Assembly: GCA_964619485.1 (NCBI GenBank)
Contig: CAZUCI010000033.1
Coordinates: 1-31,666 of the forward strand
Length of the DNA stretch: 31,666 bases
Source of the DNA: UBA2882 sp964619485
Lineage (GTDB): Bacteria; Bacillota; Clostridia; Lachnospirales; Lachnospiraceae
Reading direction: 5' to 3'
Made by a program: the position numbers and the translations under genes. Shown one piece after another: positions 1 through 7,058 of the stretch. Under the pieces are notes generated by a model. It ran no database searches. It was not told where the DNA came from and saw nothing but the letters and a program-made list of their open reading frames with translations. Positions within the stretch are counted from its first letter, which is position 1, and every line of letters begins with the position of its first letter.

Positions 1-423
1 GTTGCAGGATTCATGGGATCTCCTCAGATGAACTTCTTAGATGCAGTCGTAGAGGTTGTTGATGATACAGCAGTATTAAAGGTTGCTGGTCACTTTATTC
101 CATTACCACCAGCTAAATCCAAAAAACTGATTGAGGGTGGATACAACGGAAGAACAGTTACATTTGGTATTCGTCCAGAGGATGTATATGATTCTGAAAT
201 GATGGTTGAGGCTTCTCCTCAGAGCACATTTGAAGCTACTGTAAAGGTATACGAATTACTTGGTGCTGAAGTTTACTTATACTTCGATTTAGAAGAGTTC
301 CCTATGACAGCAAGAGTAGATGGCCGTACAACAGCTAGACCTGGCGATGTTGTTAAATTCGCTATTGATGTTGAGAAGATTCACATCTTTGATAAAGAAA
401 CAGAAATGGTTATTACTAACTAG
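1..423 (+). CDS. msmK: Sugar ABC transporter ATP-binding protein, MsmK/UgpC type (C-terminal part)
   Basis: The reading frame is open from the first base of the window, so only the last 140 residues are present; the Walker A, signature and Walker B motifs lie upstream. The visible part starts with the conserved VAGFMGSPQMNF stretch that follows the ATPase core in MsmK/UgpC/MalK proteins. It continues with a TOBE-type regulatory domain containing the family signature FGIRPEDV (about residues 56-63 of the fragment) and the LLGAEVYLYF strand. Such ATPases sit on the inner face of the membrane and power CUT1 carbohydrate importers. In Firmicutes one MsmK often serves several permease pairs (established knowledge). 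No permease gene follows; a terminator comes directly after the stop. It may therefore be the shared ATPase for the importer at 14059-17428, which has none (inference). UgpC is an equally good name. Confidence 0.9.
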   Translation, partial: VAGFMGSPQMNFLDAVVEVVDDTAVLKVAGHFIPLPPAKSKKLIEGGYNGRTVTFGIRPEDVYDSEMMVEASPQSTFEATVKVYELLGAEVYLYFDLEEFPMTARVDGRTTARPGDVVKFAIDVEKIHIFDKETEMVITN

Positions 424-436
424 TCTGAATTTACAA

Positions 437-467
437 GGGGAGATACATAGGTATCTCCCTTTTTTTG
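437..467 (+). terminator. Rho-independent terminator after msmK
   Basis: A 9-bp perfect stem (GGGAGATAC, 438-446, with GTATCTCCC, 451-459) closes a 4-base loop and is followed by seven T. It lies 14 bases after the msmK stop codon. Confidence 0.9.
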
Positions 468-518
468 CTTATAATATGCTTGATAGTAAAGCTACAAAGA
501 GAAATGGAGGTATTCAAG

Positions 519-1604
519 TTGCTTACAACACAGGTAATACAGACATGCATTGATGATTTAAAGGCAATCACCAAGGTGAAGCTGGCGGTTGTTGATAATG
601 CAGGGATAAAAATTGCATCTACAGGAGAGAAGGAAACCTTCCCCATGGATGAAATTACAGCCTTTGCAGCATCAGCGGCAGAATGTCAGACCATAGCAGA
701 AAATCACTATTTAAAGGTTTATGACGAGGGAGAGGCGGCATATATTGTTGTATGCGGCGATTCAGTAGAGGAAAATACCATTGCCAAAATTGCGGTAAGC
801 CAGCTGGAAAATTTATTGATTGCTTATAAAGAGAGAATTGACCGCAACAATTTCTTTCAGAATCTTCTTTTGGATAATCTCCTTTTGGTTGATATATATA
901 ATCGGGCCAAAAAGCTCCATATTGATATTTCCCAGCGCAGAGCAGTCATATTGATTGAAGTGGAAAAGGAAAATGATAATGGAACCATGGAAATGCTGAA
1001 AAATATTTTTTCGGCACAGTCAGGTGATTTTGTAACGGCCGTAGATGAACAGAACCTGATTGTCATTAAACAATTAGGGGAAGAGGAAAACTACGAAGAG
1101 CTGGAAAATGCTTCCGCCATGATTCTTGGAATGATGAATACGGAAATCATGGTAAATGCAAAAATTGCATATGGAACTATTGTGGAAGAATTGAAGGATG
1201 TTTCCAAGAGCTATAAAGAGGCAAAAATGGCGCTTGACGTTGGCAAAATCTTTTATGCGGATAAGAACGTTGTCGCATATAGTACACTGGGGATTGGACG
1301 TTTGATTTATCAGCTTCCCATCAATTTGTGTAAGATGTTTATTGAGGAAATCTTTGGGGAGCATATCCCGGATGAGTTTGACGAGGAGACGCTGAATACA
1401 ATCAATATGTTTTTGGACAATAATCTGAATGTGTCGGAAACCGCAAGACAGCTGTATGTCCATAGAAATACGCTGTTATACCGCCTTGAAAAGCTTCAGA
1501 AGGCAACAGGGTTAGATATCCGAATTTTTGATGACGCACTGACATTAAAGATTGCACTTATGGTTGTCAATTATATGAAATATCTGGAGTCAATCAGCTA
1601 TTAA
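519..1604 (+). CDS. CdaR/PucR-family transcriptional regulator
   Basis: Predicted 361-residue DNA-binding regulator. The C-terminal segment (about residues 298-350) contains NNLNVSETARQLYVHRNTLL followed by YRLEKLQKATGLDI, the PucR/CdaR-type helix-turn-helix. The central part (about 130-270) looks like the GGDEF-like CdaR spacer domain, and the N-terminal 110 residues resemble a small sensory domain. I chose the TTG at 519 because a good ribosome site (ATGGAGG, 504-510) lies eight bases upstream. An in-frame ATG at 504 is part of that ribosome site, and a TTG at 465 lies inside the preceding terminator. Relatives act on sugar-diacid, purine or carbohydrate genes; no target can be named here. 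It follows msmK but is separated from it by a terminator. The family call is firm, the regulated pathway unknown. Confidence 0.8.
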   Translation: MLTTQVIQTCIDDLKAITKVKLAVVDNAGIKIASTGEKETFPMDEITAFAASAAECQTIAENHYLKVYDEGEAAYIVVCGDSVEENTIAKIAVSQLENLLIAYKERIDRNNFFQNLLLDNLLLVDIYNRAKKLHIDISQRRAVILIEVEKENDNGTMEMLKNIFSAQSGDFVTAVDEQNLIVIKQLGEEENYEELENASAMILGMMNTEIMVNAKIAYGTIVEELKDVSKSYKEAKMALDVGKIFYADKNVVAYSTLGIGRLIYQLPINLCKMFIEEIFGEHIPDEFDEETLNTINMFLDNNLNVSETARQLYVHRNTLLYRLEKLQKATGLDIRIFDDALTLKIALMVVNYMKYLESISY

Positions 1605-1627
1605 AAATACGGCTGAAAAGACATAAA

Positions 1628-1666
1628 GTCATCACCTGTCTCATATTTTTAAGATAGGGGGGTGAC
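1628..1666 (+). promoter_or_regulatory. Possible hairpin covering the ribosome site of the next gene
   Basis: The left arm (1628-1641, GTCATCACCTGTCT) can pair imperfectly, with wobble pairs and a bulge, with the right arm (1652-1666), which contains the G-rich ribosome site of the GTG-start gene at 1670. It could limit translation, or simply be a weak terminator for the upstream gene. No run of T follows the right arm. Confidence 0.35.
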
Positions 1667-1669
1667 GTT

Positions 1670-2476
1670 GTGAAAAAAATCTGGTATTTAAAAGAAGAAA
1701 AGAAAGAAAAATGGAGCAAAGACAGTTGCGTAATTAAATTTTTATGCTTTGGCAACGAAGGCCAGATGTCTGGAAAGCTGGAGCTTTCGGGATTTCCGGC
1801 AGCAAATGAGCGCGACTTTCCAGCTCTTTTTTCCTTTTTTTACATGGATGGTGGAACGCAGATACTTTTGTGGGAAGACACCTTTCCCTGTTTGGCATGT
1901 AAAAGTGATGCTCAGGGAAAGCTTTTCTTAACACTGGGAAGGGATGCCTGTAAAAAAATTTCGGACAAACTTTCTGTAGCACAGCTGGCTGTGGTATGTG
2001 AATCGGGGCGCTATTTTTCTTCAGAGGAAGGAAGAAGAGCTTCGGCCTCTAAGCACACTGAGGAAGCCGTGCCGAAAGAGGTCAATCCCATGGATGGGGC
2101 AATTGCCGCATCACAGGAGGAGCAGGAAGCTATAGATGACAGGACCGGGGACGGCGAAGATTTTCTGGAGGAGAACAGCTTTGGAAGAAAGGTGATTCAT
2201 CTGGCTGTTTTGACAGAGGATGAGCTGGAATTTCGCGCTTATGTTCATAACAGCTTTCTGCTCCATGGGTTTTATAATTATGGTCATGTTGTAATAGAAG
2301 AGCAGGAAGGTGGAAAAAAGCTGGGTGTCCCGGGAAATTATTTTGAACGGGAACAGATGGTGGCATCCATGTTTGGCTTTCCTGAATTTGTGCCGGTCAG
2401 AAGAGGCGAGCTGATTTCTGGAGAGAAGCCCTTGCAGACAGGTAGTTTTGGATATTATTTTACGGAGCTGAAATAG
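1670..2476 (+). CDS. Conserved hypothetical protein (DUF6128-like C-terminus)
   Basis: A 268-residue protein without signal peptide or membrane segment. The N-terminal part (1-115) is rich in aromatic and charged residues. A low-complexity acidic linker spans about 120-170. The C-terminal part (about 185-268) includes HNSFLLHGFYNYGHVVI, LGVPGNYFEREQM and SMFGFPEFVPV. I recall this tail as conserved in Lachnospiraceae proteins labelled DUF6128, but cannot confirm that here. The GTG start at 1670 is supported by a strong G-rich ribosome site at 1655-1664. The gene ends four bases before tadA, so the two are probably co-transcribed. No function can be assigned. Confidence 0.7.
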   Translation: MKKIWYLKEEKKEKWSKDSCVIKFLCFGNEGQMSGKLELSGFPAANERDFPALFSFFYMDGGTQILLWEDTFPCLACKSDAQGKLFLTLGRDACKKISDKLSVAQLAVVCESGRYFSSEEGRRASASKHTEEAVPKEVNPMDGAIAASQEEQEAIDDRTGDGEDFLEENSFGRKVIHLAVLTEDELEFRAYVHNSFLLHGFYNYGHVVIEEQEGGKKLGVPGNYFEREQMVASMFGFPEFVPVRRGELISGEKPLQTGSFGYYFTELK

Positions 2477-2479
2477 AAA

Positions 2480-3058
2480 ATGGAAGAACTGACTAAATCA
2501 CAGAGAAAGAGAATGCTGCGGGAAGAGCGAAAAAAAGAAAAAGAAAAGGAAGAGGAAATCCTTCAAAGAAAACAGAGAGAAATCGATGAATCCTTTATGG
2601 AAGAGGCGCTCAGACAAAGCAAAAAGGCGGCTAAGCTTGGAGAGGTTCCCATTGGATGCGTGATTGTGAAGGATGGGGAAATCATAGCACGAGGCTATAA
2701 CCGCAGAAATACGGATCACAGTACTCTCTCCCATGCGGAAATAACAGCAATCAGGAGAGCCAGCAAAAAGCTGGGGGACTGGAGGCTGGAGGGGTGCACG
2801 CTCTATGTAACTCTGGAGCCCTGCCAAATGTGTGCAGGTGCAATTGTTCAGGCCAGAGTCAGCCGTGTTGTTATGGGGAGCATGAATCAAAAAGCCGGCT
2901 GTGGTGGTTCCATATTAAATCTTCTGCAGATGGAGGCATTCAATCATCAGGTTCAGGTGGAACGTGGCGTATTAGAAGAAAAATGCAGCCGTGTTTTAAA
3001 GGATTTCTTTGTAAAATTAAGAGCAGAGAAGAAGAAAGAAAAAAATCCGAAAGCATAG
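2480..3058 (+). CDS. tadA: tRNA-specific adenosine deaminase TadA
   Basis: Converts adenosine 34 to inosine in the tRNA-Arg(ACG) anticodon, allowing wobble reading of CGN codons. The cytidine-deaminase fold is clear: PIGCVIVKDGEIIARGYN, then SHAEITAI with zinc ligand His85 and catalytic Glu87, and LEPCQMCAGAIVQAR with zinc ligands Cys115 and Cys118. At 192 residues it is longer than the usual 150-170 because of a strongly charged N-terminal extension (about residues 1-38, Lys/Arg/Glu-rich, probably helical). A downstream ATG at 2597 would give a protein of normal length. The upstream ATG at 2480 is preferred for its tight spacing to the previous gene, though its ribosome site is weak. Adjacency to the SRP RNA gene is the usual Firmicutes arrangement. 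Confidence 0.95.
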   Translation: MEELTKSQRKRMLREERKKEKEKEEEILQRKQREIDESFMEEALRQSKKAAKLGEVPIGCVIVKDGEIIARGYNRRNTDHSTLSHAEITAIRRASKKLGDWRLEGCTLYVTLEPCQMCAGAIVQARVSRVVMGSMNQKAGCGGSILNLLQMEAFNHQVQVERGVLEEKCSRVLKDFFVKLRAEKKKEKNPKA

Positions 3059-3095
3059 GAAGGGTTCGATAAGACTCAATAAAGTGTATCCCGGA

Positions 3096-3124
3096 TTGAC
3101 AAGAAATTAAAAAACAAGTATACT
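3096..3124 (+). promoter_or_regulatory. Sigma-A promoter of the SRP RNA
   Basis: TTGACA at 3096-3101, a 17-base spacer, and TATACT at 3119-3124. The predicted start at about 3130 coincides with the first paired base of the RNA. Confidence 0.9.
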
Positions 3125-3129
3125 AAAAC

Positions 3130-3398
3130 ATGCCGTGCAGCCGGGGCACCAGCGGCGCCCTGTACCTGAAATCCGCTTTAGCAGGGGTGATGTCCGGCTT
3201 AGGGCTTTTGCTATTATGGCTGCCCTCTATAAGTGGCGTTGATATCCGGGTCTTACGCAATGGGAATCCACGAACCGTGTCAGGGTAGGAATACAGCAGC
3301 ACTAAGAGGAAGCTTCCATGTGCCGTGAGGTCACCTGGGCTGAGTTAACTGTAGAGGTAACGCATAATAGTTCGGTTCGAAGCTGGACGCACGGTATT
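3130..3398 (+). ncRNA. ffs: Signal recognition particle RNA, large bacterial type with Alu domain
   Basis: About 269 bases, the size of the long SRP RNA of Bacillus and Clostridia. The ends pair (ATGCCGTGC at 3130-3138 with GCACGGTAT at 3389-3397). The Ffh-binding tip is intact: CAGG, GTA, the GGAA tetraloop (3288-3291), TAC, AGCAGC (to 3300), with the opposing strand GTGCCGTGAGGTCACCTGGG at about 3321-3340. The 5' part (about 3140-3200, including GGGCACCAGCGGCGCC) forms the Alu-like domain. The RNA joins Ffh to target membrane proteins co-translationally. It has its own promoter and a terminator at 3441. The exact ends are approximate to a few bases. Confidence 0.92.
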
Positions 3399-3440
3399 TT
3401 GATGCGAACATTTAGTCTTGAAATATAGAAGCATAAAAAA

Positions 3441-3466
3441 AGAACCGTAGGACGGTTCTTTTTTTA
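3441..3466. terminator. Bidirectional terminator between SRP RNA and the lacI-type gene
   Basis: An 8-bp stem (AGAACCGT, 3441-3448, with ACGGTTCT, 3452-3459) and a 3-base loop, with a run of T on the right and a run of A on the left. It can therefore serve the SRP RNA on the plus strand and the convergent regulator on the minus strand. Confidence 0.85.
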
Positions 3467-3525
3467 TGGGTAATCATGTACAGCTGCAGCATGTGCGGAA
3501 TATGGTCGCATTCTGCGGCTGAAAA

Positions 3526-4545
3526 TCAGATGTTTTCTTTAATTCTAATCTCAACAGTTGTATAGTTGTTTTCTTTTTTAGGCAGCTCATTGGTAGTCAG
3601 ATAATTGAAGAGAAGCTCCAGGGGGAGATAGCCCTGAATACGGGGCTGCTGACAGATGGTTGCAGAAATTACGCCACGCTCAATCATCTCAATCGTTGAA
3701 TCTATTTTGTCAAAGGTGACAATTTTCATATCTTTTTCGCGACCGGCAGCCAAAACCGCCTTACATCCACCATAGGAACCACCGGCAGCAAAGAACAGTG
3801 CGTTGATTTCCGGGTGATTCTTTAACATCTGAGCCGTTTTTTCATAGCTGACAAAGTCGTCATCACCATTTTCGGCATATTCTGTGATGGTCATGTTGGT
3901 GTAAGTGTTTAAACAGGATTTAAACCCTGCAACACGCTCCGTATGACAAAGAAGCTGTGAATAACCACTGATGACACCAAGGTGCACCGTTCCGGAAGTC
4001 ATGAGATGAATCAATCCTGCAGCGGTCTGCCCACACTCATAATAATTGCTTCCAACATATCCGATTCGTCTGGAACCGTCAATGTCTGTATTGAAGGTTA
4101 CAGTAGGAATACCCTTCTCAAATAATTCATTGATCTTGGCTGCAATGGAAGAATCATTCTGCGGAGAAATAGCAAGACCATTGATACCCTCTGATACAAG
4201 AGAATCGATGGCGTCCAGCTGGTCCTCAACTCCGAAAGCGGAAATGCGGCGAATGATTACTTTACAGTTGTAACCGGAAAGCTCATCCTCCTTTTCCTTG
4301 AAGCCGGCAATGACATCATCAAAAAATGGATTGCCAATTCCAAACATAACCACGCCAAATTTGAATTTCTTTTTCTGTGCGGCCAATACAATGCCCGCTT
4401 TATTTGGTTTATAATCTAATGCCTTTGCAATTTCCAGGATTTTTGCTTCTGTTTTAGGGTTTACAGCGCCTCTTTTATTCAGGACACGATCTACGGTTCC
4501 TCTGGAAACACCGGCTAAGTCTGCAATTTCTTTAATAGTTGCCAT
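3526..4545 (-). CDS. LacI-family transcriptional regulator of the pentose operon
   Basis: A 339-residue repressor-type protein. Residues 1-50 are the LacI helix-turn-helix and hinge (MATIKEIADLAGVSRGTVDR, then VLNKRGAV and the KALDYKPN hinge). From about residue 65 the ligand domain follows, of the ribose/xylose-binding-protein type (GNPFFDDVIAGFKEKEDEL, GINGLAISPQN, TFDKIDSTIEMI). The ATG at 4543-4545 is preferred over an open extension to 4704: it begins the canonical LacI N-terminus and has a good ribosome site (AAAGGAGA) upstream on the minus strand. It is divergent from xylB, and palindromes built on GTGC/GCAC occur in the shared intergenic region, so local control and autoregulation are likely (inference). 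The effector is unknown but probably a pentose or its phosphate. Confidence 0.92.
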   Translation of the reverse strand: MATIKEIADLAGVSRGTVDRVLNKRGAVNPKTEAKILEIAKALDYKPNKAGIVLAAQKKKFKFGVVMFGIGNPFFDDVIAGFKEKEDELSGYNCKVIIRRISAFGVEDQLDAIDSLVSEGINGLAISPQNDSSIAAKINELFEKGIPTVTFNTDIDGSRRIGYVGSNYYECGQTAAGLIHLMTSGTVHLGVISGYSQLLCHTERVAGFKSCLNTYTNMTITEYAENGDDDFVSYEKTAQMLKNHPEINALFFAAGGSYGGCKAVLAAGREKDMKIVTFDKIDSTIEMIERGVISATICQQPRIQGYLPLELLFNYLTTNELPKKENNYTTVEIRIKENI

Positions 4546-4595
4546 AATGGTCTCCTTTACTCTTTTGGACATAAAGCATCTTACACCTATTTGAT

Positions 4596-4624
4596 ATTCT
4601 ATGCTTAATATAAAAAAAAGACAA
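4596..4624 (-). promoter_or_regulatory. Candidate promoter of the lacI-type gene
   Basis: Read on the minus strand: TTGTCT (4619-4624), a 17-base spacer, and TAGAAT (4596-4601). A GTGCAC-C-GTGCAC palindrome (4633-4645) lies just upstream of the -35 and could mediate autoregulation. Confidence 0.5.
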
Positions 4625-4632
4625 GCAAAAAT

Positions 4633-4682
4633 GTGCACCGTGCACGGATATCGTGAAAAGTGCACAATTTGAGAGCACAATT
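4633..4682. promoter_or_regulatory. Cluster of GTGCAC/GCACAA half-sites
   Basis: The palindrome GTGCACCGTGCAC is at 4633-4645. A further GTGCACAA lies at 4660-4667, and a second GCACAA at 4675-4680. They resemble the arms of the perfect palindrome at 4766-4783 and may be extra sites for the same LacI-type repressor. Confidence 0.45.
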
Positions 4683-4733
4683 TCGTGCAGATTGCTGAAA
4701 ACACGGAAAACGCAAAGATTTTAAAAATAAGTA

Positions 4734-4762
4734 TTGCATTTTAGCACAAAAAAATATATTAT
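4734..4762 (+). promoter_or_regulatory. Promoter of the xylB operon
   Basis: TTGCAT at 4734-4739, a 17-base spacer, TATTAT at 4757-4762. The expected start point (about 4769) falls inside the operator palindrome at 4766-4783. Confidence 0.75.
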
Positions 4763-4765
4763 GAA

Positions 4766-4783
4766 CTTGTGCACGAGCACAAG
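4766..4783. promoter_or_regulatory. LacI-type operator at the xylB transcription start
   Basis: CTTGTGC and GCACAAG are perfect inverted arms of 7 bp around a 4-base centre (ACGA). Position just downstream of the -10 box is typical for a repressor that blocks initiation. Confidence 0.7.
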
Positions 4784-4846
4784 AAAAGCACGCTAAAATG
4801 AAGCAGAAATGCTTGATAGAATAGGGATTTATCGGAGGAAACATAC

Positions 4847-6316
4847 ATGTTATATATTGGGGTTGACTTGGGAACAAGCGCTGTAAAGCTTCTTTTAATG
4901 AATGAGGCAGGAAAAATCGAAAATATCGTATCAAAGGAATATCCTTTATACTTTCCACACCCAGGCTGGTCCGAACAGAAACCGGAAGACTGGTATACAC
5001 AGGTAATTGCAGGAATTAAAGAACTGATCAGGGACGCTGACAAAAGTCAGGTGGCCGGCATAAGCTTTGGCGGTCAGATGCACGGTCTTGTTATCCTGGA
5101 TGACAAGGACGAGGTAATCAGACCTGCAATTCTTTGGAATGACGGACGTACTACAGAGGAATGTGATTACTTGAATAATGTAATCGGCAAAGATAAGCTT
5201 TCTGAGTACACCGCAAATATTTCTTTTACAGGATTCACGGCACCAAAAATTCTATGGGTAAAAAATAAAGAGCCTGAGAATTTTGCCAGAATCAACAAAA
5301 TTATGCTCCCTAAAGATTATATTGCATATAAATTATCCGGCGTACACTGCACCGATGTGTCTGATGCATCAGGAATGCTCATCTTTGATGTTAAGAACAG
5401 GTGCTGGTCCAAACAGATGTGTGACATCTGTGGAATCAGTGAAAGCCAGCTTGCCAGGATCTATGAAAGCTATGAGACAGTAGGTACGCTTCAACCTGCT
5501 GTCGCAGCTGAACTTGGCATCCCTGAAACCTGTAAAATCGTTGCAGGCGCCGGAGACAATGCAGCAGCCGCTGTTGGAACAGGAACAGTTGGAGATGGAA
5601 ATTGCAACATTTCCCTTGGAACAAGTGGAACCATCTTCATTTCATCCGAGAAATTCGGAGTAGATAAATTTAACGCACTTCATGCTTTTGCACATGCAGA
5701 TGGACATTACCATTTAATGGGATGTATGCTGAGTGCAGCCAGCTGTAACAAATGGTGGATGGATGAAATCATCGGCACCAAGGATTACGCAGCGGAGCAG
5801 AAACAGATTACAAAGCTTGGCGAAAATCATGTGTACTTCCTGCCATATTTAATGGGAGAGAGATCGCCAATCAATGATCCACAGGCAAGAGGAACCTTTA
5901 TTGGTCTTACTATGGATTCCACAAGAGCCGATATGACTCAGGCAGTTTTGGAGGGTGTTGCATTTGCACTTCGTGATTCCTTTGAAGTAGCAAAGGCACT
6001 TGGAATCAAAATTGACAGAACCAAAATCTGCGGTGGTGGAGCAAAGAGCCCGCTTTGGAAAAAGATGATTGCCAATATCCTCAATGTAAAGGTTGATGTC
6101 ATCGAGAGTGAAGAGGGACCTGCACTTGGCGGTGCAATGCTGGCAGCAGTTGCAAATGGTGAATTCGCAAGTGTGGAGGATGCGGCAGCTAAGATTGTTA
6201 AAATCGTAGATACCGTTGAGCCGGATCCGGAATTAGTTGCAAAATATGAAGAAAGATATCAGCAGTTCAAGCAGATTTATCCAGCCTGCAAAGAGCTTTT
6301 TAAAAAGATTCAGTAA
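4847..6316 (+). CDS. xylB: Xylulokinase (FGGY family)
   Basis: Phosphorylates D-xylulose (or a related ketopentose) with ATP, giving the 5-phosphate for the pentose phosphate pathway. The 489-residue length is typical. Motifs in order: N-terminal phosphate-binding IGVDLGTSAVKLL; PGWSEQKPEDWY near residue 45; ISFGGQMHGLV and WNDGRT for substrate recognition; AGAGDNAAAAVG with the expected catalytic Asp237; SLGTSGTIF; and GGGAKSPLWKKM in the C-terminal ATP-binding lobe. The ATG at 4847 has GGAGG ten bases upstream. It is the first gene of an operon with the DUF4867-like protein and the isomerase-like enzyme, under a LacI-type operator. FGGY kinases vary in substrate; xylulose is the best fit but ribulose is possible. 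Confidence 0.92.
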   Translation: MLYIGVDLGTSAVKLLLMNEAGKIENIVSKEYPLYFPHPGWSEQKPEDWYTQVIAGIKELIRDADKSQVAGISFGGQMHGLVILDDKDEVIRPAILWNDGRTTEECDYLNNVIGKDKLSEYTANISFTGFTAPKILWVKNKEPENFARINKIMLPKDYIAYKLSGVHCTDVSDASGMLIFDVKNRCWSKQMCDICGISESQLARIYESYETVGTLQPAVAAELGIPETCKIVAGAGDNAAAAVGTGTVGDGNCNISLGTSGTIFISSEKFGVDKFNALHAFAHADGHYHLMGCMLSAASCNKWWMDEIIGTKDYAAEQKQITKLGENHVYFLPYLMGERSPINDPQARGTFIGLTMDSTRADMTQAVLEGVAFALRDSFEVAKALGIKIDRTKICGGGAKSPLWKKMIANILNVKVDVIESEEGPALGGAMLAAVANGEFASVEDAAAKIVKIVDTVEPDPELVAKYEERYQQFKQIYPACKELFKKIQ

Positions 6317-6373
6317 AGAATTTGAGATTTAAAAGCTGATAATAGCTATATCAATATAGAAAGGGGTCATGAA

Positions 6374-6994
6374 ATGAAGATTTATGACGTAACGGATGCG
6401 AAATTTCGCAAATATGGAAGAGTTGTAAAGGGCATTGATTTTTCCGGCCTGGTTGAGGCAATGCAGAATACACCATTACCAGAGGGCGTGGCATATGAGC
6501 CAAGCATCAAAGAATTAGAAGCACTTCCTGTATATGAGGAATTAAAGAATAAAGTCTATGGTGAGCTTCCCATTGAGATTGGTTACTGCAACGGTCACAA
6601 TGATCTGCTGAACGCAGTGGAGTATCACAGAAGCTCCGAAATCAATGTGGCTGCAACAGATGCCATTCTGATTGTAGGAAGCCAGCAGGATATTACAGAT
6701 GATTTCACCTATGACACCTCTTTAATGGAGGCATTCTTACTTCCAAAGGGAACTGCTGTTGAGGTGTATGCAACCACACTTCACTACGCTCCATGCAGCG
6801 TAAAGGGAGAAGGCTTTAAAGTGTCAATTGTTCTGCCAGCAGAAACAAATTATCCACTGGAAGCATCTCATGCCGATTGGGAGGATGCATTGATTACAGC
6901 TAAGAACAAATGGCTGATCGGACATCCAGAGGGCGGATTAGATGAAGGCTGCCACATCGGACTGGTTGGAAAGAACCTGAATGTAAATGAATAA
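6374..6994 (+). CDS. DUF4867-like protein, cupin-like, pentose operon
   Basis: A 206-residue cytoplasmic protein between xylulokinase and the isomerase-like gene. I recognise it as resembling the DUF4867 family, which has no assigned function that I know of. A central GHNDLLNAVEYHRSSEINVA segment followed by FLLPKGTAVEVY and TTLHYAPC is reminiscent of a cupin barrel: candidate metal ligands are the His and Glu of EYHRSSE and the His of TTLHYAPC. Cupin-fold proteins of this size include sugar isomerases such as D-lyxose isomerase, so an isomerase or mutarotase accessory role is conceivable (inference, not shown). AAAGGGG lies upstream of the ATG. The spacing to neighbours (57 and 64 bases) fits one operon. 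Confidence 0.75.
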   Translation: MKIYDVTDAKFRKYGRVVKGIDFSGLVEAMQNTPLPEGVAYEPSIKELEALPVYEELKNKVYGELPIEIGYCNGHNDLLNAVEYHRSSEINVAATDAILIVGSQQDITDDFTYDTSLMEAFLLPKGTAVEVYATTLHYAPCSVKGEGFKVSIVLPAETNYPLEASHADWEDALITAKNKWLIGHPEGGLDEGCHIGLVGKNLNVNE

Positions 6995-7058
6995 GAACCG
7001 TGTTAAAGCGGTTGTATTAAAAAGGAATCCCAGAAGGGAACAAGGAGGAAAACAAGAA

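Noticed and set aside
4546..4704. A 53-residue N-terminal extension of the LacI-type regulator
   Set aside because: It lies upstream of the canonical LacI N-terminus, covers the likely promoter and operator region, and has no ribosome site.
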